Source: Scleroderma bovista (taxonomy: Eukaryota; Basidiomycota; Agaricomycetes; Boletales; Sclerodermataceae). Taken from it: DNA of 64,000 nucleotides. The first letter of the stretch is position 1; each line of letters opens with the position of its first letter. The stretch lies in contig JAYMGJ010000119.1 of NCBI GenBank assembly GCA_037178675.1, positions 124,001-188,000 of the forward strand, read 5' to 3'. The position numbers and the translations under genes are program-made. The notes under the pieces were generated by a model that had not been told where the DNA came from, ran no database searches, and saw only the letters and a program-made list of their open reading frames with translations. Positions 10,767 to 22,515 of this stretch are shown here, piece by piece.

Positions 10767-13700
10767 TTATTCTAATGGGATGACAGCTTGAAGCACCACC
10801 AATGCACTCGCAGAACTCGAGATAACCATCGACGACGCGACGTCGCCTATCGTCTTCGTGACGAGCTCTGGGCTCGTCATCTGGTGCTCCTCAAAAATTT
10901 CCTTGAGCTCGCGATGACGGTTTTCTATAGCGAGACGTCTAGAACGGCCAGTAACGATGAGGAGCCGTCGATGGACTGTCTTGATGGCAATTGCCCGGTG
11001 GACGGCGGCGTGTAATGGAGTCGGCGTAAAGAAGTCCGAGAAATCGATACGGGACAAGGCAGCACGGAGCGGATTCGGAATATCAGCGCCAGAGCTTGGC
11101 AGTGCGTATTTGGACCACGTCATCCTGTCCGCCGTCTCGGATTGCAGACGGGTTTGAGCGCTTTGGGGTGCATATACGGTGTCTGGGACCTGGAATGTGG
11201 CGTTGAGTGTCATGTACCGAAATGGAGCGGGTTTACTTACCGATTGGATACCGATGCTATGATCATTCGAAGTAGCTAATGGCAAAGGAAGAGCAGGCGT
11301 CTGCGCCTTCTCGGGGCGCTCTAAAGGAGGGACTTCAGCGTCAGGTTTAATGTATCTTACGACGGTTGCAGTCATTTTAGGATTGAGACACAGCTGCACG
11401 ACAAACTCGAGTGCAAGTCTGTCGTCCGGTCCACCAAAGAACGGGAGAAAGACATGATGCAAGCCACCAGTACCCGAGCGATCGCCCGTATCAATGAACA
11501 GTGCAACGTCCGATTTGCTCTGGGAAAATACGCCTCGAACGAACTGGGAGCGCATCGTCAACGCTGACTGGTCGCCTTGGGAAAGGTGACCGAATATGGC
11601 TTCGAAAGGATTGTGCTCGCATTTAGATGCCTTTGAGGTCAGGTTCGTCGAGTCATCTTCTGTTGGATTCTGGGCGGTCGGTGGAAGCCATGGTAGGAGC
11701 ACGAGCTGTGATGCGTGCCTTGCGGCGTGATCCGCGACGCTGTATGGAAGGTCGTCGTATGGGACCACAGACAGTGAAGTCGACACCTGTAAGTCATTCA
11801 ACTCTCCGAACACCCGGAAGATGCCCAGTAGTGGATCGGTGTCTTTGAGGGTGTCGGCAACGGAAGACTTCATAACTGCCGAAGTGCGGTCAGAAAGCTC
11901 AATGAGGCGAAGGGCGTCCACGACGACTTCGGGCTTCTTCAGATCAATGGTTTCTTCTACGGACGTGATGGACATAGCGGCAGACGGATCCAGAGGCTTT
12001 GGAAGAACGAGTTGTGTGAGTGTCAATAAACCCGGGACGTGCTCGAGTTTGTCGAGCACGACAGTAAACCTATACCGCCATGGCCAATCGTCACCGGCTG
12101 TCGACATGGGACTGTCGCGTTCTGGGCCATCTCCACTTCGTGGAACAGGACGTTCCCCAGGAAGATCAGACGCCCGCTCGCGCCGCTCAGGGGGGTAAAG
12201 AGCGGTGACAAGTGGCGTCGTCAAAAACGTGAGGGTTAGCGCCTCGAGGACGAACATCGAGAAAACCTTCTTGGAAAGAATTCCTGCCTCTAATCCCACA
12301 TTCAGAACAATTAATTCTACCAATCTGTGGTCGTGATCCACTAGAGATACAGGGGCGAGAGATACGGACACATACCCTTTGCAACTCATTAGTGAGCCCA
12401 CCGTGCTCGCCTCTCTCCAGCCAAAGCCCGACAACCTAGCAGCTAGTGTGCATCCACCAAATTTCCCTATGAAGGAAAGGCAAACAATTGCGATAGTGAA
12501 TGCCCACGTTAGACCTAGAACAATGAACGTGAGTGTTTCAGCACATAAAGCAGGACTGTATCCACCACGAACCGTCGTCGAGTAATCCAAGGTCAGTATT
12601 CAAGCCAGAAAGTGTAAAGTACTGACAATCAAATGAGCAAACTTGTAATGCAACACGATTACGACACGTACCAGAGGAAGAAACACAATGGACACCATAT
12701 CTTCAAGCTTCTCGGTCAGAGTGATGGCCAAGCCACCTTCTCTAGGAACGACGATTCCGACCAAAAAGGCACCTACAATGTTTGATCTCAGTTTCCCGAA
12801 CAACATGTAGGTCCAAAGAGATTCCTGACCGAAAATCGCATTCACTCCAATGGCATCTGTGGCGAGCGCAGCACCCCATAGTAGTAGGATCACTACCGTC
12901 ATGTAAGACATAGTTGGGCCATTCTCGACACTACCCGTCTTGCGGGCCAGCCATAGCATCACCCGTTTGACAGGCCACAGCAGAAAAATAGCAAAAGCGA
13001 TGCAAACGAATAGAATCCAAAGTGCTGTCAGTCCAGAGCCTGCATTTACGAGGGCCACGTTCAATGCAAGCAAGGACCAGCCGACAACGTCGTTTCCGAC
13101 GCCAGCGGATAGAACGACGATGCCAACTGTGGTATCGAGTAAGTTGAGTTCTGTGAGGATGCGGCAGAGAACGGGGAAGGCTGTGATCGAGTACGCTACT
13201 CCGGTGAACAACATAAAGTAAGTGAAATGGACCGAGGGATCGACGAAGTGGTGGTATAGAGGCACTGACAATCCAGAACCTAATGCAAATGGAAGGGCTA
13301 TTCCTGCCAGGGAAACGATGATGGAGAGCCGCGCATTTCGTTTTACGACGCTAGTGTCGATTTCGAGTCCAACGAGGAAGAGGAAGAGACAGAGACCGAT
13401 ATTGGCGACGAGAGAAAGATAAGGTAACGATTCCGAAGGGAAGACATGGTCAGTAAACCCTGGTATTCTCCCAAACGCAGTGGGACCTGATGCAACACTT
13501 TGAGTGAGCACAAATACGAAAGTCTGAACACCATACCAAGTAGGATCCCGCCAAGGACCTCGGCGATGACCTTTGGTTGTCTTATTCTAGCCAGGACAAG
13601 AGAAAGCAACTGGGCCATCATAATGATTACACCTACGGTTGGTAAACTTTAGTCTTCCATGGTAAGTCAAGAGACGCACCAACTTGAATAATCCATAGCC

Positions 13701-13898
13701 TCAGAGGGTCTGCAGTGTTAAACGCAGATGCATCCGTGTCACTGGTCAGAAGGCCACCCTGCAGTGAAACTCATGGGAAGGGGTTAAGGAAGGCTAGCCA
13801 CACAAACTGACCTGTCCTTCCGCTGCCTGGTTCGCGAATATCTTGAATAGGTTGATCGTTATGGGGCTGTAAATCCCCCAAAAATGCGCGAAATTCAT
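10767..13898 (-). CDS. KHA1: K+/H+ antiporter, KHA1-like (CPA2 family), copy A
   Basis: CPA2 exchangers move K+ or Na+ against protons across internal or plasma membranes. The protein has multiple membrane helices: FNTADPLRLWIIQVG, LARIRQPKVIAEVLGGILLG, LCLFLFLVGLEID, the CPA2 signature GVGNDVVGWSLLALNVAL, VGIVVPREGGLAITLTEKLE and SLMSCKG. A long cytoplasmic C-terminal half follows (FVVQLCLNPKMTATVV, LLIVTGRSRR, ending VLQAVIPLE). Introns with GT-AG ends remove the short in-frame inserts, for example GTATGG...CAG between GGILLG and PTAFGRIPG, and GTCAGG...TAG before GAFLVGIV. I place the start at 13898 (MNFAHFWGIYSP), which differs from copies B and C at its 5' end. No nonsense or frameshift was found. 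It converges on NOP56. Confidence 0.88.
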
Positions 13899-14404
13899 AT
13901 GGCGGTTTGGGGCAGCTTCAAGAGTGGGCGCAATTTACGGTAGAAATGCATTGCAGTGGTAGTCCCAGTGTTGCCGCGGTTCCGGCTCGGACCCGAGAGA
14001 GAGAATTGTATCACCTTGTGGGAATGACCTCTATGTATGTCTCAACGGTGCAGTCAACGGTTCGGTGTATACCTGTACCCGGTACTCAAGTTTTGGCTAC
14101 GGCGTTACCCATTTATATGACCATCATGGCGAACTCGACTTGAAGTACATGCGGTACCACTTTTGCAAGTCCACCGTGCTCATCTCCATCTTGCGAACCG
14201 TGGCTCCCGGCAGGATGGATCCCCTTCCACGCTGATCGTCATCCTTCCAGGACCCGACGTCTTCCCCAGCACAAACGCCCAAACAGTGTAAGGCGTATTC
14301 ATCTCAATCGTAGGTTCATGTCCATTTCCTTGGAAGGCGGTAATCAATCTAACCATTGACGGTGAGTGCGCTTGGCCACTCACAATTCAACGTTTGGCTG
14401 TATA
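13899..14404. other. Upstream of KHA1-A, no gene seen
   Basis: About 500 bp between the KHA1-A start and the transposon. There is no convincing ORF. It presumably holds the KHA1-A promoter and the insertion site of the adjacent transposon. Confidence 0.4.
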
Positions 14405-14444
14405 CTATCCTATACAACAGTTTCGGCACTCATGGTCAGTCGGC
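14405..14444 (+). repeat. Left terminal inverted repeat of pogo-type element
   Basis: A 40-bp sequence starting CTATCCTATACAACAG. It matches the reverse complement of 17470-17509 at every base. Confidence 0.93.
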
Positions 14445-14560
14445 TGTCACAGAAAAGTCACAAGAAAGTCACAGATAGTCACACATGCCGGATGCAAACT
14501 CCGCTCGGCACCACTATGAGGTTGATCGACAAGTGTAACTACGAATTATATTGGCTATAG

Positions 14561-17207
14561 TTAGTATGTAGATGGCAGGTAGTATGATGAGCCTAGGTGA
14601 ATGCCAGCATTTACACTGAACTGGGGCTGCCTGTCCAGATTAGACGACGATGCAACTTGAGATGCATCAAAAGTAGAAGTGTGTACTATGGTATGATGGT
14701 GTGAATAACGATCGTATGTACTGTATGTGTCGTGATGGGATTGCGGTGTGGGATGAGGGTATGAGTGGGTATCTTGATCCATTGCGCTTGAAGGCTGCAA
14801 AAAAAGTGGGTCTGTGACATCTGTAATATGAAAATTCAATGGTTCTGATGTGTGGGATGGTGTATTTTGAGTCAGCGCGGAAAGTCGGGTGCGTGCTTTC
14901 ACTCCAGCTTGGAAAAGTGCTGCAAAACGAGGATTCTGAGCAATATCAGCATGTGAGGGATCAGCAAGGTAGTCCTTGATGCGAGTCTTCAACTCCTCGA
15001 TGGTCCCCTCTTGTGAGATTCCAAGAGCACCGGCAAGCGTGATGTAATCATCTTTGCGGCGGAATGTCGAAAGTGAGTCGAACGTCTTGCTTCTGATGTC
15101 CTGTTCGATCTGTGATAGTCTCACTTCCCCGTCTGCCTTCTTCTTCGCCAGCTTTTCCCCTTCAGCTTTCTCCTTCTCTCGCCGTTCCTCCTCTGCCTTC
15201 TCAAAGTCTTCCTTGAGCTCCGGGAGCGTCACAAACCTGGCTCGGAGCTTTACAGATTTTTGTGGCTGCTTCTTCTTCTTAACATTATCGAGTTCTAGGC
15301 GAGATTGAGAAAGCGCCCGCATTGCAAGGGTGCAATGGGCATTGGCAGCCTCAAGCTGCGAAGTAAGCATGCGATTTGACTCAAATAAAGCAGTATCTTG
15401 CTGGTACATGTGCTGGAGCTCGTTCCAAAGCTCTTCCTTCGTAAGCGCCATTGCCTGAGCAAATGATGGGATGACGGGGAGGCATGCTGGTCCTGGTGAC
15501 ATGGATGTGGTGGAATGGGTTGCGTACATGGTTCCTGCACCTTGCGAATGATCATTGACATGCGAAGGAGGACATGAGTCTGATGGGGTCTGGGGTGGCT
15601 GTGATGGCTCCGATGTCTGGAGCAAAAAATGGTTTTGATTTTCCAGATCGACGTTTGTACTCGGTCCATTGATTTCGCCGCTTTCTGACTCGTCATCTGT
15701 AGTTTGGTCCCCAGAGATGGGTATGCCATCTGCGTCACAGCCCACTATCTCCATCGGATCGAAGTCTGGATCCTCAGTAGCGGACCAGTCTGCCTCCTCT
15801 TCGAGCTCATCAGAGGGTGAGATGGGTGAAGACAGGATTTCGGTGGGATACGATGAGGGAACGTGGGCCATGTTGGAGGATGTGAGACTTGGAGCAAAGT
15901 CTTTGTCGCCGAAAACGGATGGATCAAGAGGGTAAAGCCCTGTCTTCTTGAATGCTTTTTGGACAAGTTCAGGTGTGATGACATCATGAATTGTTATGTA
16001 TTCGTGTATGAAGTTGTAACGGTTGATTTCAACACCCTCAGAAAGACGCTTGTCACAGTGATTTGTCCATGCATGCTGGAGACAGGCGAAGACCCCCACA
16101 TCCAGTGGCTGTGTCTTGTGCGTCGTCTTTGAAGGGAAGGCATGGACAATGATGCCATGCTTGTATGCGATTGCTTTGAACATGCTTGTCTCATGAGAAT
16201 CATGCCCGTCAAGAGTAAGAACAATCGGCTTTTCAGGATCGACGTGGTGCTTCTCAGCACAAGGGATGAAGTGATGCTCAAACCAGTGAGCTGCAATCTC
16301 ACGGTCTGTCCAACCAGATTCGGAGAATGACAAACTGATGGGAGTTAGTTGTCAGTTGTCATCGTGCCAACTTAACAAATCACTCACCCGCCAACTTTGC
16401 CCTCAAGATGTCTGATGTCAGGGGGTGGTCCAGTTGTGTGGACAAACCAGGGAGGCATCTTTGCACCAGCAGCATTGACACATTCAATGATTGTCACCAG
16501 CTCTAGGTTATCACTGTGAATACGATAGCGATCTGTGTCCCCATCAGAATAGATATATTTTTTCCCAGTATTTTTCCTTCCCCCTCCCATCTGAACACCC
16601 TTCTCATCGATGTTCCAGTGGTGGTCTGGCGGAATACCACCATATTGTTCCTCCAACTGCTTCCGCATCTCAAAAAACTCGCCAATGGTTGTTTTGTTGA
16701 AGTTTTTTGCACGCTTTGGATCAAGGCCACGGGGACGAGAGACAACGAGGGTCTTGTGCCGGCGCAGAAAGTAACGGTGCCAGTTTTTCGATGGACATCG
16801 ACCAGTGAGATCCTTGACTTGCGCACGAAGCCTCGAAGGATGGATGGGGTTGGCAGAAGACGACGCCAATTTACACCAGTCAACGAGGACATCCTCTTGC
16901 ACAGGTGTCAATATCTGCTGCTTGGATTGCGCTTCTTTACGGGATCGGTGCGTTCCCAATCGGCGGTCATTAAGAGTTGTACGGGATATCTGCAGAAGGT
17001 CAGACTGAGAGCAATGTCATGATAAGAGCAATGATAACATACATTTTGCGCACGAGCAGCAGCAGCGACTGACTTGTAAAGATCATTTTCAAGGCCATTC
17101 AATGCAACCTGTATCCGCGACTCATAAGTAGGATCGGAGGTTGCGCGTAGCTTGCCCGATCGGCCACTACCTCCCTTCGACCTGCGAAGGCGTCGCAAGG
17201 CCACCAT
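14561..17207 (-). CDS. Pogo-type transposase with DDE_1 domain and long C-terminal extension
   Basis: This transposase should cut and paste the surrounding element. Three exons, 17043-17207, 16388-16989 and 14561-16334, join in frame to 846 aa. The N-terminus holds a psq-like helix-turn-helix (KSVAAAARAQN then ISRTTLNDRR) and a CENP-B-like DNA-binding segment (LTPVQEDVLVDWC, NWHRYFLRRHK). The DDE_1 catalytic domain shows WNIDEKG, VLTLDGHDSH and QPLDVGVF, each with its acidic residue. The C-terminal third is unusual. It has an acidic/Ser-Pro linker, a Lys/Glu coiled coil (EKAEEERREKEKAEGEKLAK) and a SAP-like stretch (LAGALGISQEGTIEELKTRI). I see no stop or frameshift. The SAP assignment is an inference. 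Confidence 0.88.
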
Positions 17208-17469
17208 CCCTGCTCACCACAGTAAGGGGCTAGCGTTGGCAAGTGAGTCGGCACCTGCACCGCAGAAAACTTCAAACTCAGCCTCGGCACTTGGTCGGCA
17301 GGTGACACTTGAGTGACACAATTCAGCACTTGGGCGTGACGACCAGCTTTTAACTATCTCACTCATTTCTTCTTCAATTAACTTCGTTCAACCTCACAGC
17401 AGTCTTAAATATGCACTAGATATAATGTAGTTGTGTGGACAATCGTAGAATTGTATATTTTGTGAAGCT

Positions 17470-17509
17470 GCCGACTGACCATGAGTGCCGAAACTGTTGT
17501 ATAGGATAG
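17470..17509 (-). repeat. Right terminal inverted repeat of pogo-type element
   Basis: This is the exact reverse complement of 14405-14444, followed by TA on the outside. Confidence 0.93.
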
Positions 17510-17511
17510 TA

Positions 17512-18386
17512 TTTTCGCCCCCCCTCCCCATATTTTAAGTTAGGTTTTTAAACGCCTCTATTCGGTTTGGAGTGAAAGCCACACTCCCCTACCCACATTC
17601 GGAAACCAGCTGATGCTGGTACACTCAGGCGTGCGCTTGGAGGGGCTGCTGGTTTTGCTCAACACACCTCAGGGCCTCACGCATTGTGGACATGGTCTGC
17701 GTTTGCATTCTAAACAATGTGTACCTCTCCGATACTGTAAAACTGCTTAAAGTGCCCGACTACTCCTGCCACTCGACAGGTCTTCCTAAGCGGTTCACTG
17801 GGATTCAAATCCTGACATGACCTTTCCTCCACGCGCCGCCCGGGGAGGGCCGGGGAGGCACAAGCACCCTCATGACATTGATTTCGACCACAAAGATGTT
17901 GTTACCGACCAATCCTTTCCTGCCAGCGGTAGCCGGTACTTCCCCGAGTAGTAGGGTTTATTGCACTACGTTTCGGCTTTTTGCGACAAGACGATAGGGG
18001 TTAATTTTGGCAAGGTACTTAAAATGCAGTGACGCAGTCTCACCTTCAGCCTACGTCCTGTTACATAAAGGTATGGAGCAGTGTTTACGACCTCGTCTCC
18101 ACAGTGCCGTTGTGGAGCGCGACCAGATGGCACTTATGACCCGGGGCCCAAACCAAACCTGTCATGGTAGTGCTGATATGTTGGCTCACTCTTGCCATAC
18201 ACAATTAGCTCAAATGCACGACAACCCTCTTTCAGTGATCTGGTGCGAAGGAGCTATAACAGCACACCCCGGTCCGCCATCTAAATCACCCAAGTGCCTC
18301 AACGCGGAGCAGCGTTCGTTGTCTTCTTGTCTGGTGTTTATCTCTGCACCTCGACGCTCTCAGGTGGCCGGAAGAACAAGTTTGCG
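17512..18386. other. Intergenic; contains start of the KHA1-B/KHA1-C inverted homology
   Basis: No gene is seen. From about 18060 onward the sequence matches the reverse complement of the region just outside KHA1-C (to about 25930). The shared blocks include GGCACTTATGA, AATTAGCTCAAA and TGCACGACAACCCT. These are the outer ends of a large inverted repeat. Confidence 0.5.
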
Positions 18387-21300
18387 ATGCCAGTGCTTTC
18401 AGAGGCTACGATCAAACTAATCAAGCCATTCGCGAACCGGGAGGCAGCGGAAGGGCAGGTTAGTTTGTGTGGCTAACCTTCCTGGACATATCGCCATGCG
18501 TTTCACTACAGGGTGGCCTTCTCACTGGCGCAGATCCTTCTACGTTTAACACTGCAGACCCTTTGAGGCTATGAATCATTCAAGTTGGTGCGTCTCTTGA
18601 CTTGCACAGCACACCATGGAAGACTAAAGTTTACTAACCCCCAGGTGTGATCATTATGACGGCCCAGTTGCTTTCTCTCGGCCTGGCTAGAATAAGACAA
18701 CCAAAAGTCATCGCCGAGGTCCTTGGCGGGATCCTACTTGGTATGATGTTTCGGCCTTCATGTTATATTTGTGTTCACTCAAGTGCTGCATCAGGTCCCA
18801 CTGCGTTTGGGAGAATACCAGGGTTTACTGACCATGTCTTCCCTTCGGAATCATTACCTTATCTTTCTCTCGTCGCCAATATCGGTCTCTGTCTCTTCCT
18901 CTTTCTCGTTGGACTCGAAATCAACACTAGCATCGTAAAACGAAACGCACGGCTCTCTATCGTCGTTTCGTTGGCAGGAATAACCCTTCCATTCGCGTTA
19001 GGTTCTGCGTTGTCAGTGCCTTTATATCACCACTTTGTCGATCCCTCGGTCCATTTCATTTACTTTATGTTGTTCACCGGAGTGGCGTATTCCATCACAG
19101 CCTTCCCTATCCTGTGCCGCATCCTTACAGAACTCAACTTACTCGACACCACAGTTGGCATTGTCGTGCTATCTGCTGGCGTCGGAAACGACGTTGTCGG
19201 CTGGTCCTTGCTCGCATTGAATGTGGCCCTCGTAAATGCGGGCTCTGCACTTACAGCGCTTTGGATTCTATTCGTTTGCATCGCTTTTGCTATTTTTCTG
19301 CTGTGGCCTGTCAAACGGGTGATGCTATGGCTGGCCCGCAAGACGGGTAGCGTCGAGAATGGCCCAACTATGTCTTACATGACGGTAGTCATTCTACTGC
19401 TATGGGGTGCTGCCTTCTTCATAGACACCATTGGAGTGAGTGCGATTTTCGGTCAGTCTCTTTGTGCCTACATGTTGTTGCGGAAACTGAGATCAGGCAT
19501 ATAGGTGCCTTTTTGGTCGGCATCATCGTGCCCAGAGAAGTGGCCTGGCCATCGCTCTGACCGAGAAGCTTGAAGATATGGTGTCCATCGTGTTTCTTCC
19601 TCTGGTAAGTGTCGTAATCGTGTTGCATTACAATCTTGCTTATTTGGTTGTCAGTACTTCACGCTTTCTGGCTTGAATACTGACCTTGGGTTGCTCGATA
19701 ACGGTTCGTGGTGGACACAGTCCTACTCTATGCACTGAAGTACCCACGTTCATTGTTCTAGGTCTAACGTGGGCATTCACTATCGCAATTGCTTGCCTGT
19801 CCTTCACAGGTAAATTTGGTGGAGGTACGCTGGCTGCTAGGCTGTTGGGCTTTAGTTGGAGAGAGGCGAGCACGGTCGGCTCACTGATGAGTTGCAAAGG
19901 GTATGTGTTCGCATCTCTTGTCCCTGTATCTCTAATGGATCACAACCACAGGTTGATAGAATTGATTGTCCTGAATGTCGGATTAGAGGCCGGAATTCTT
20001 TCCAAGAGGGTTTTCCCGATGTTCGTCTTCGAGGCTCTAACGCTCACATTTTTGATGACGCCACTTGTCACCGCTATTTACCCCCCTGAGCGACGCGTGT
20101 GGGCGTCTAATCTTCCCGGGAAGCGTCCTGCAACATGAGGTGGAGATGGCCCAGGACGGGACAGTTCCAAGTCTGCAGATGATGATTGGCCATGGCGGTA
20201 TAGGTTTACTGTTGTGCTCGACAAACTCGAGCACGTTCCGGGTGTACTGGCACTCACCCAGCTCGTTCTTCCAAACCCTCCGGATCCGTCTGCCACCATG
20301 TCCGTCACGTCCGCGGCAGAAACCATTGATCTGAAGAAGCCCGAAGTCGTCGTGGATGCCCTTCGCCTCATCGAGCTTTCTGACCGCACTTCGGCGGTTA
20401 TGAAATCTTCTGTTGCAGACACCCTCAAAGACACCGATCCACTCCTGAGCATCTCCGTGTCGGCTTCACTGTCCGTGGGCCCATACGACGACCTTCCACG
20501 CAGCGTCGCAGATCACGCCGCAAGGCACGCATCACAGCTCGTCCTCCTACCATGGCTTCCACCGAACGCCCAGAATCCAACGGAAGGTGACTTGACGAAC
20601 CTGACGCCAAAAGCATCTAAATACGAGTACAACCCTTTCGAGGCGTTCTTCGGTAACCTTTCCAAAGGCGACAAGTCAGCGTCGACGACGCATTCCCAGT
20701 TCGTTCGAGGCGTATTTGCACAGAGCAAATCGGACGTTGCACTGTTCATTGACACTGGGGATCGGTCGGGTGCTGGTGGTTCGCATCATGTCTTCCTCCC
20801 GTTCTTTGGTGGACCGGACGACAGACTTGCACTCGAGTTTGTCGTGCAGCTGTGTCTCAATCCCAAAATGACCGCAACTGTTGTAAGATACATTAAGCGG
20901 GATGCCGAAGTCCCTCCTTTGGAGCGTCCCGAGAATGCCCATCTAGGCGACATGAAGCAGCCGCCTTCTCTTCCTTTCCCACTGGCCACTCCAAAGGATC
21001 ACACCATTGGTATTCAATCGGTAAGTAAACCCGTACCACTTCGGTCGATGACACTCAACGTCACATTCCAGGTTGGGTTTTCAGATACCGTATATGCACC
21101 CCAAAGCACTCAAACCCGTCTGCAATCCGAGATGGCGGACAGTGTGGCGTGGCCCAAGTACGCACTGCCAAACCCCAGCGTTGATATCCCGAATCCCCTC
21201 CGTGCTGCCTTGTCCCGTATCGCATTTTCTGACTTCTCCACGCCGACTCCCTTAAATGCTGCCATCCAACGGGCGTCGGCCATCAGGGCAGTCCATGGAC

Positions 21301-21500
21301 GGCTCCTTATCGTTACTGGTCGTTCTAGACGTCTTGCTACAGAAAGCCATCACCGCGAGCTCAAGGAGATCTTTGAGGAGTACCAGACGACGAGCCCAGA
21401 GCTCGTCACGAGGACGATAGGGGATGTCGCGTCGTCGATGGTTATCTCGAATTCTGCAAGTGCGTTGGTTGTGCTTCAAGCTGTGATCCCGTTGGAATAA
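18387..21500 (+). pseudogene. KHA1-like antiporter, copy B, disrupted
   Basis: This copy aligns along its full length with KHA1-A and KHA1-C, including the same intron positions, but it is broken. Relative to the other two copies it has a TGA at 18572-18574 where they have TGG (within PLRLWIIQ). It has a one-base deletion at about 19540 in the GTGCCCAGAGAAG segment that shifts frame after VPRE. It has a TGA at 20136-20138 where copy C has CGA (after GKRPA). It also has a 30-nt in-frame deletion near 20450 that removes most of the IFRMFGELNDLP segment. The rest stays highly similar, so the damage is recent. The start MPVLSEATIKL matches copy C, not copy A. Confidence 0.88.
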
Positions 21501-21743
21501 TTACACGATGAACCACGATACCCAATCTGCACACTACTCGTACACCATTCGTATCTAAGATCATGTCAACTGTTGTACCATAATGTAACGCACATATGAG
21601 AATGTACATAACATCTTCATAGCGAAAATCATACGCGCTGTAATTGGCGGTTTGTGAATGCAACCATCTACTGGTGAAGGGCATAGGGGCCTGGAGCTTG
21701 GCGCAAGGGTAGGGCAGCGAGGGCGAACCCGGAAATGGGCTGT

Positions 21744-22363
21744 TTACTGTGCCTTGCCATCCTTTTTCTCGTTCTTGCAGATTCCTACTGCGAGTTACTT
21801 CAACAAGGCAATACTCACCTCCTCTGTAGCTGAAGCGGCCGCCAGCCCCTTACCTGTTTTTGCAACCTTCTTCAGTGCTCTCTTTTCCTGTTCCTACCGC
21901 GTCACCTTCTTGATAGGCGGCTCCTCCTCCTCGCCATCCATGGCATCGCTTGACTGCCTTTTATTTTTTTTGATCATTCTTCCGTGGCGGAGATGCTTCG
22001 ATCATTGGCAGAACAGACTCCGCATCTTCGGCGTCATGTAGTGCGAGGCAGTCAAGGACGTTACGAATAGTATCCGCGTTCTTGGATGGTACTCCACCTG
22101 TTTCAGTCGCTGCTCAACTTGGTCCCAGAGAGCTTCACCGAACTTCGACCTCGGTTGGTCTGTTCTTGTGTCTAAACTCTTACCTTAGGAGCGTTCACTT
22201 TGGTTTTCAGTGCTCTGAGCACCTTTTCGGCACCGAAGATTGAACGGTAGACAAGGGTATTTGCTTAGATCCATCAGACTGCCAGTATGGCTGATCAATC
22301 GTGCACCTATGCGCTCTCCGAGATGGGTAGTTAGAACTTAGCGAGGGTGCGACGACGTTTTTC
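21744..22363 (-). pseudogene. Decayed 3' fragment of NOP56
   Basis: Read on the minus strand, this matches NOP56 from the NVVAPSL segment to the Lys-rich tail. Recognisable blocks correspond to the LISHAGSL region, the [15 protein letters not shown] region, the disordered acidic region and the AAKKAA tail. It is broken by frameshifts and stops. It also lacks the exon coding [13 protein letters not shown] through [11 protein letters not shown]: the donor-like GTAAGAG after the TPK codons is followed almost at once by the next exon. Its position facing KHA1-B reproduces the NOP56/KHA1-A convergent arrangement, so it was copied with KHA1 as one block. Confidence 0.85.
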
Positions 22364-22515
22364 GTTAGTACATTTGTTAAAAGTTGTTTGTTCATAGTTT
22401 GGGGAAAGTGTTTGCCATCACTGCCTTTTTCTAGTGATACAACACATGATACAATCTCAGGTATCATACTAGAGGTATGAGTAATTTGCATTGGGTATCG
22501 TGGTTCATCGTGTAG

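Larger units (their letters stand above)
14403..17511 (-). mobile_element. Complete pogo-type (Tc1/mariner superfamily) DNA transposon
   Basis: The element is bounded by perfect 40-bp terminal inverted repeats at 14405-14444 and 17470-17509, flanked by TA dinucleotides as expected for the TA target duplication of this superfamily. It is 3,105 bp between and including the repeats. It encodes one spliced transposase on the minus strand. Near the left end, GTCACA motifs recur (14448-14484) just inside the repeat and could be subterminal transposase sites. Identical ends and an open transposase frame suggest a young, possibly active copy. Confidence 0.9.

Noticed and set aside
17780..17825. tRNA-like T-arm (GGGATTCAAATCC)
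   Set aside because: The stem pairs poorly and no matching acceptor, D or anticodon arm is present within tRNA distance.
21658..22041. 127-codon plus-strand ORF
   Set aside because: It is antisense to the NOP56 fragment and has no features of its own.
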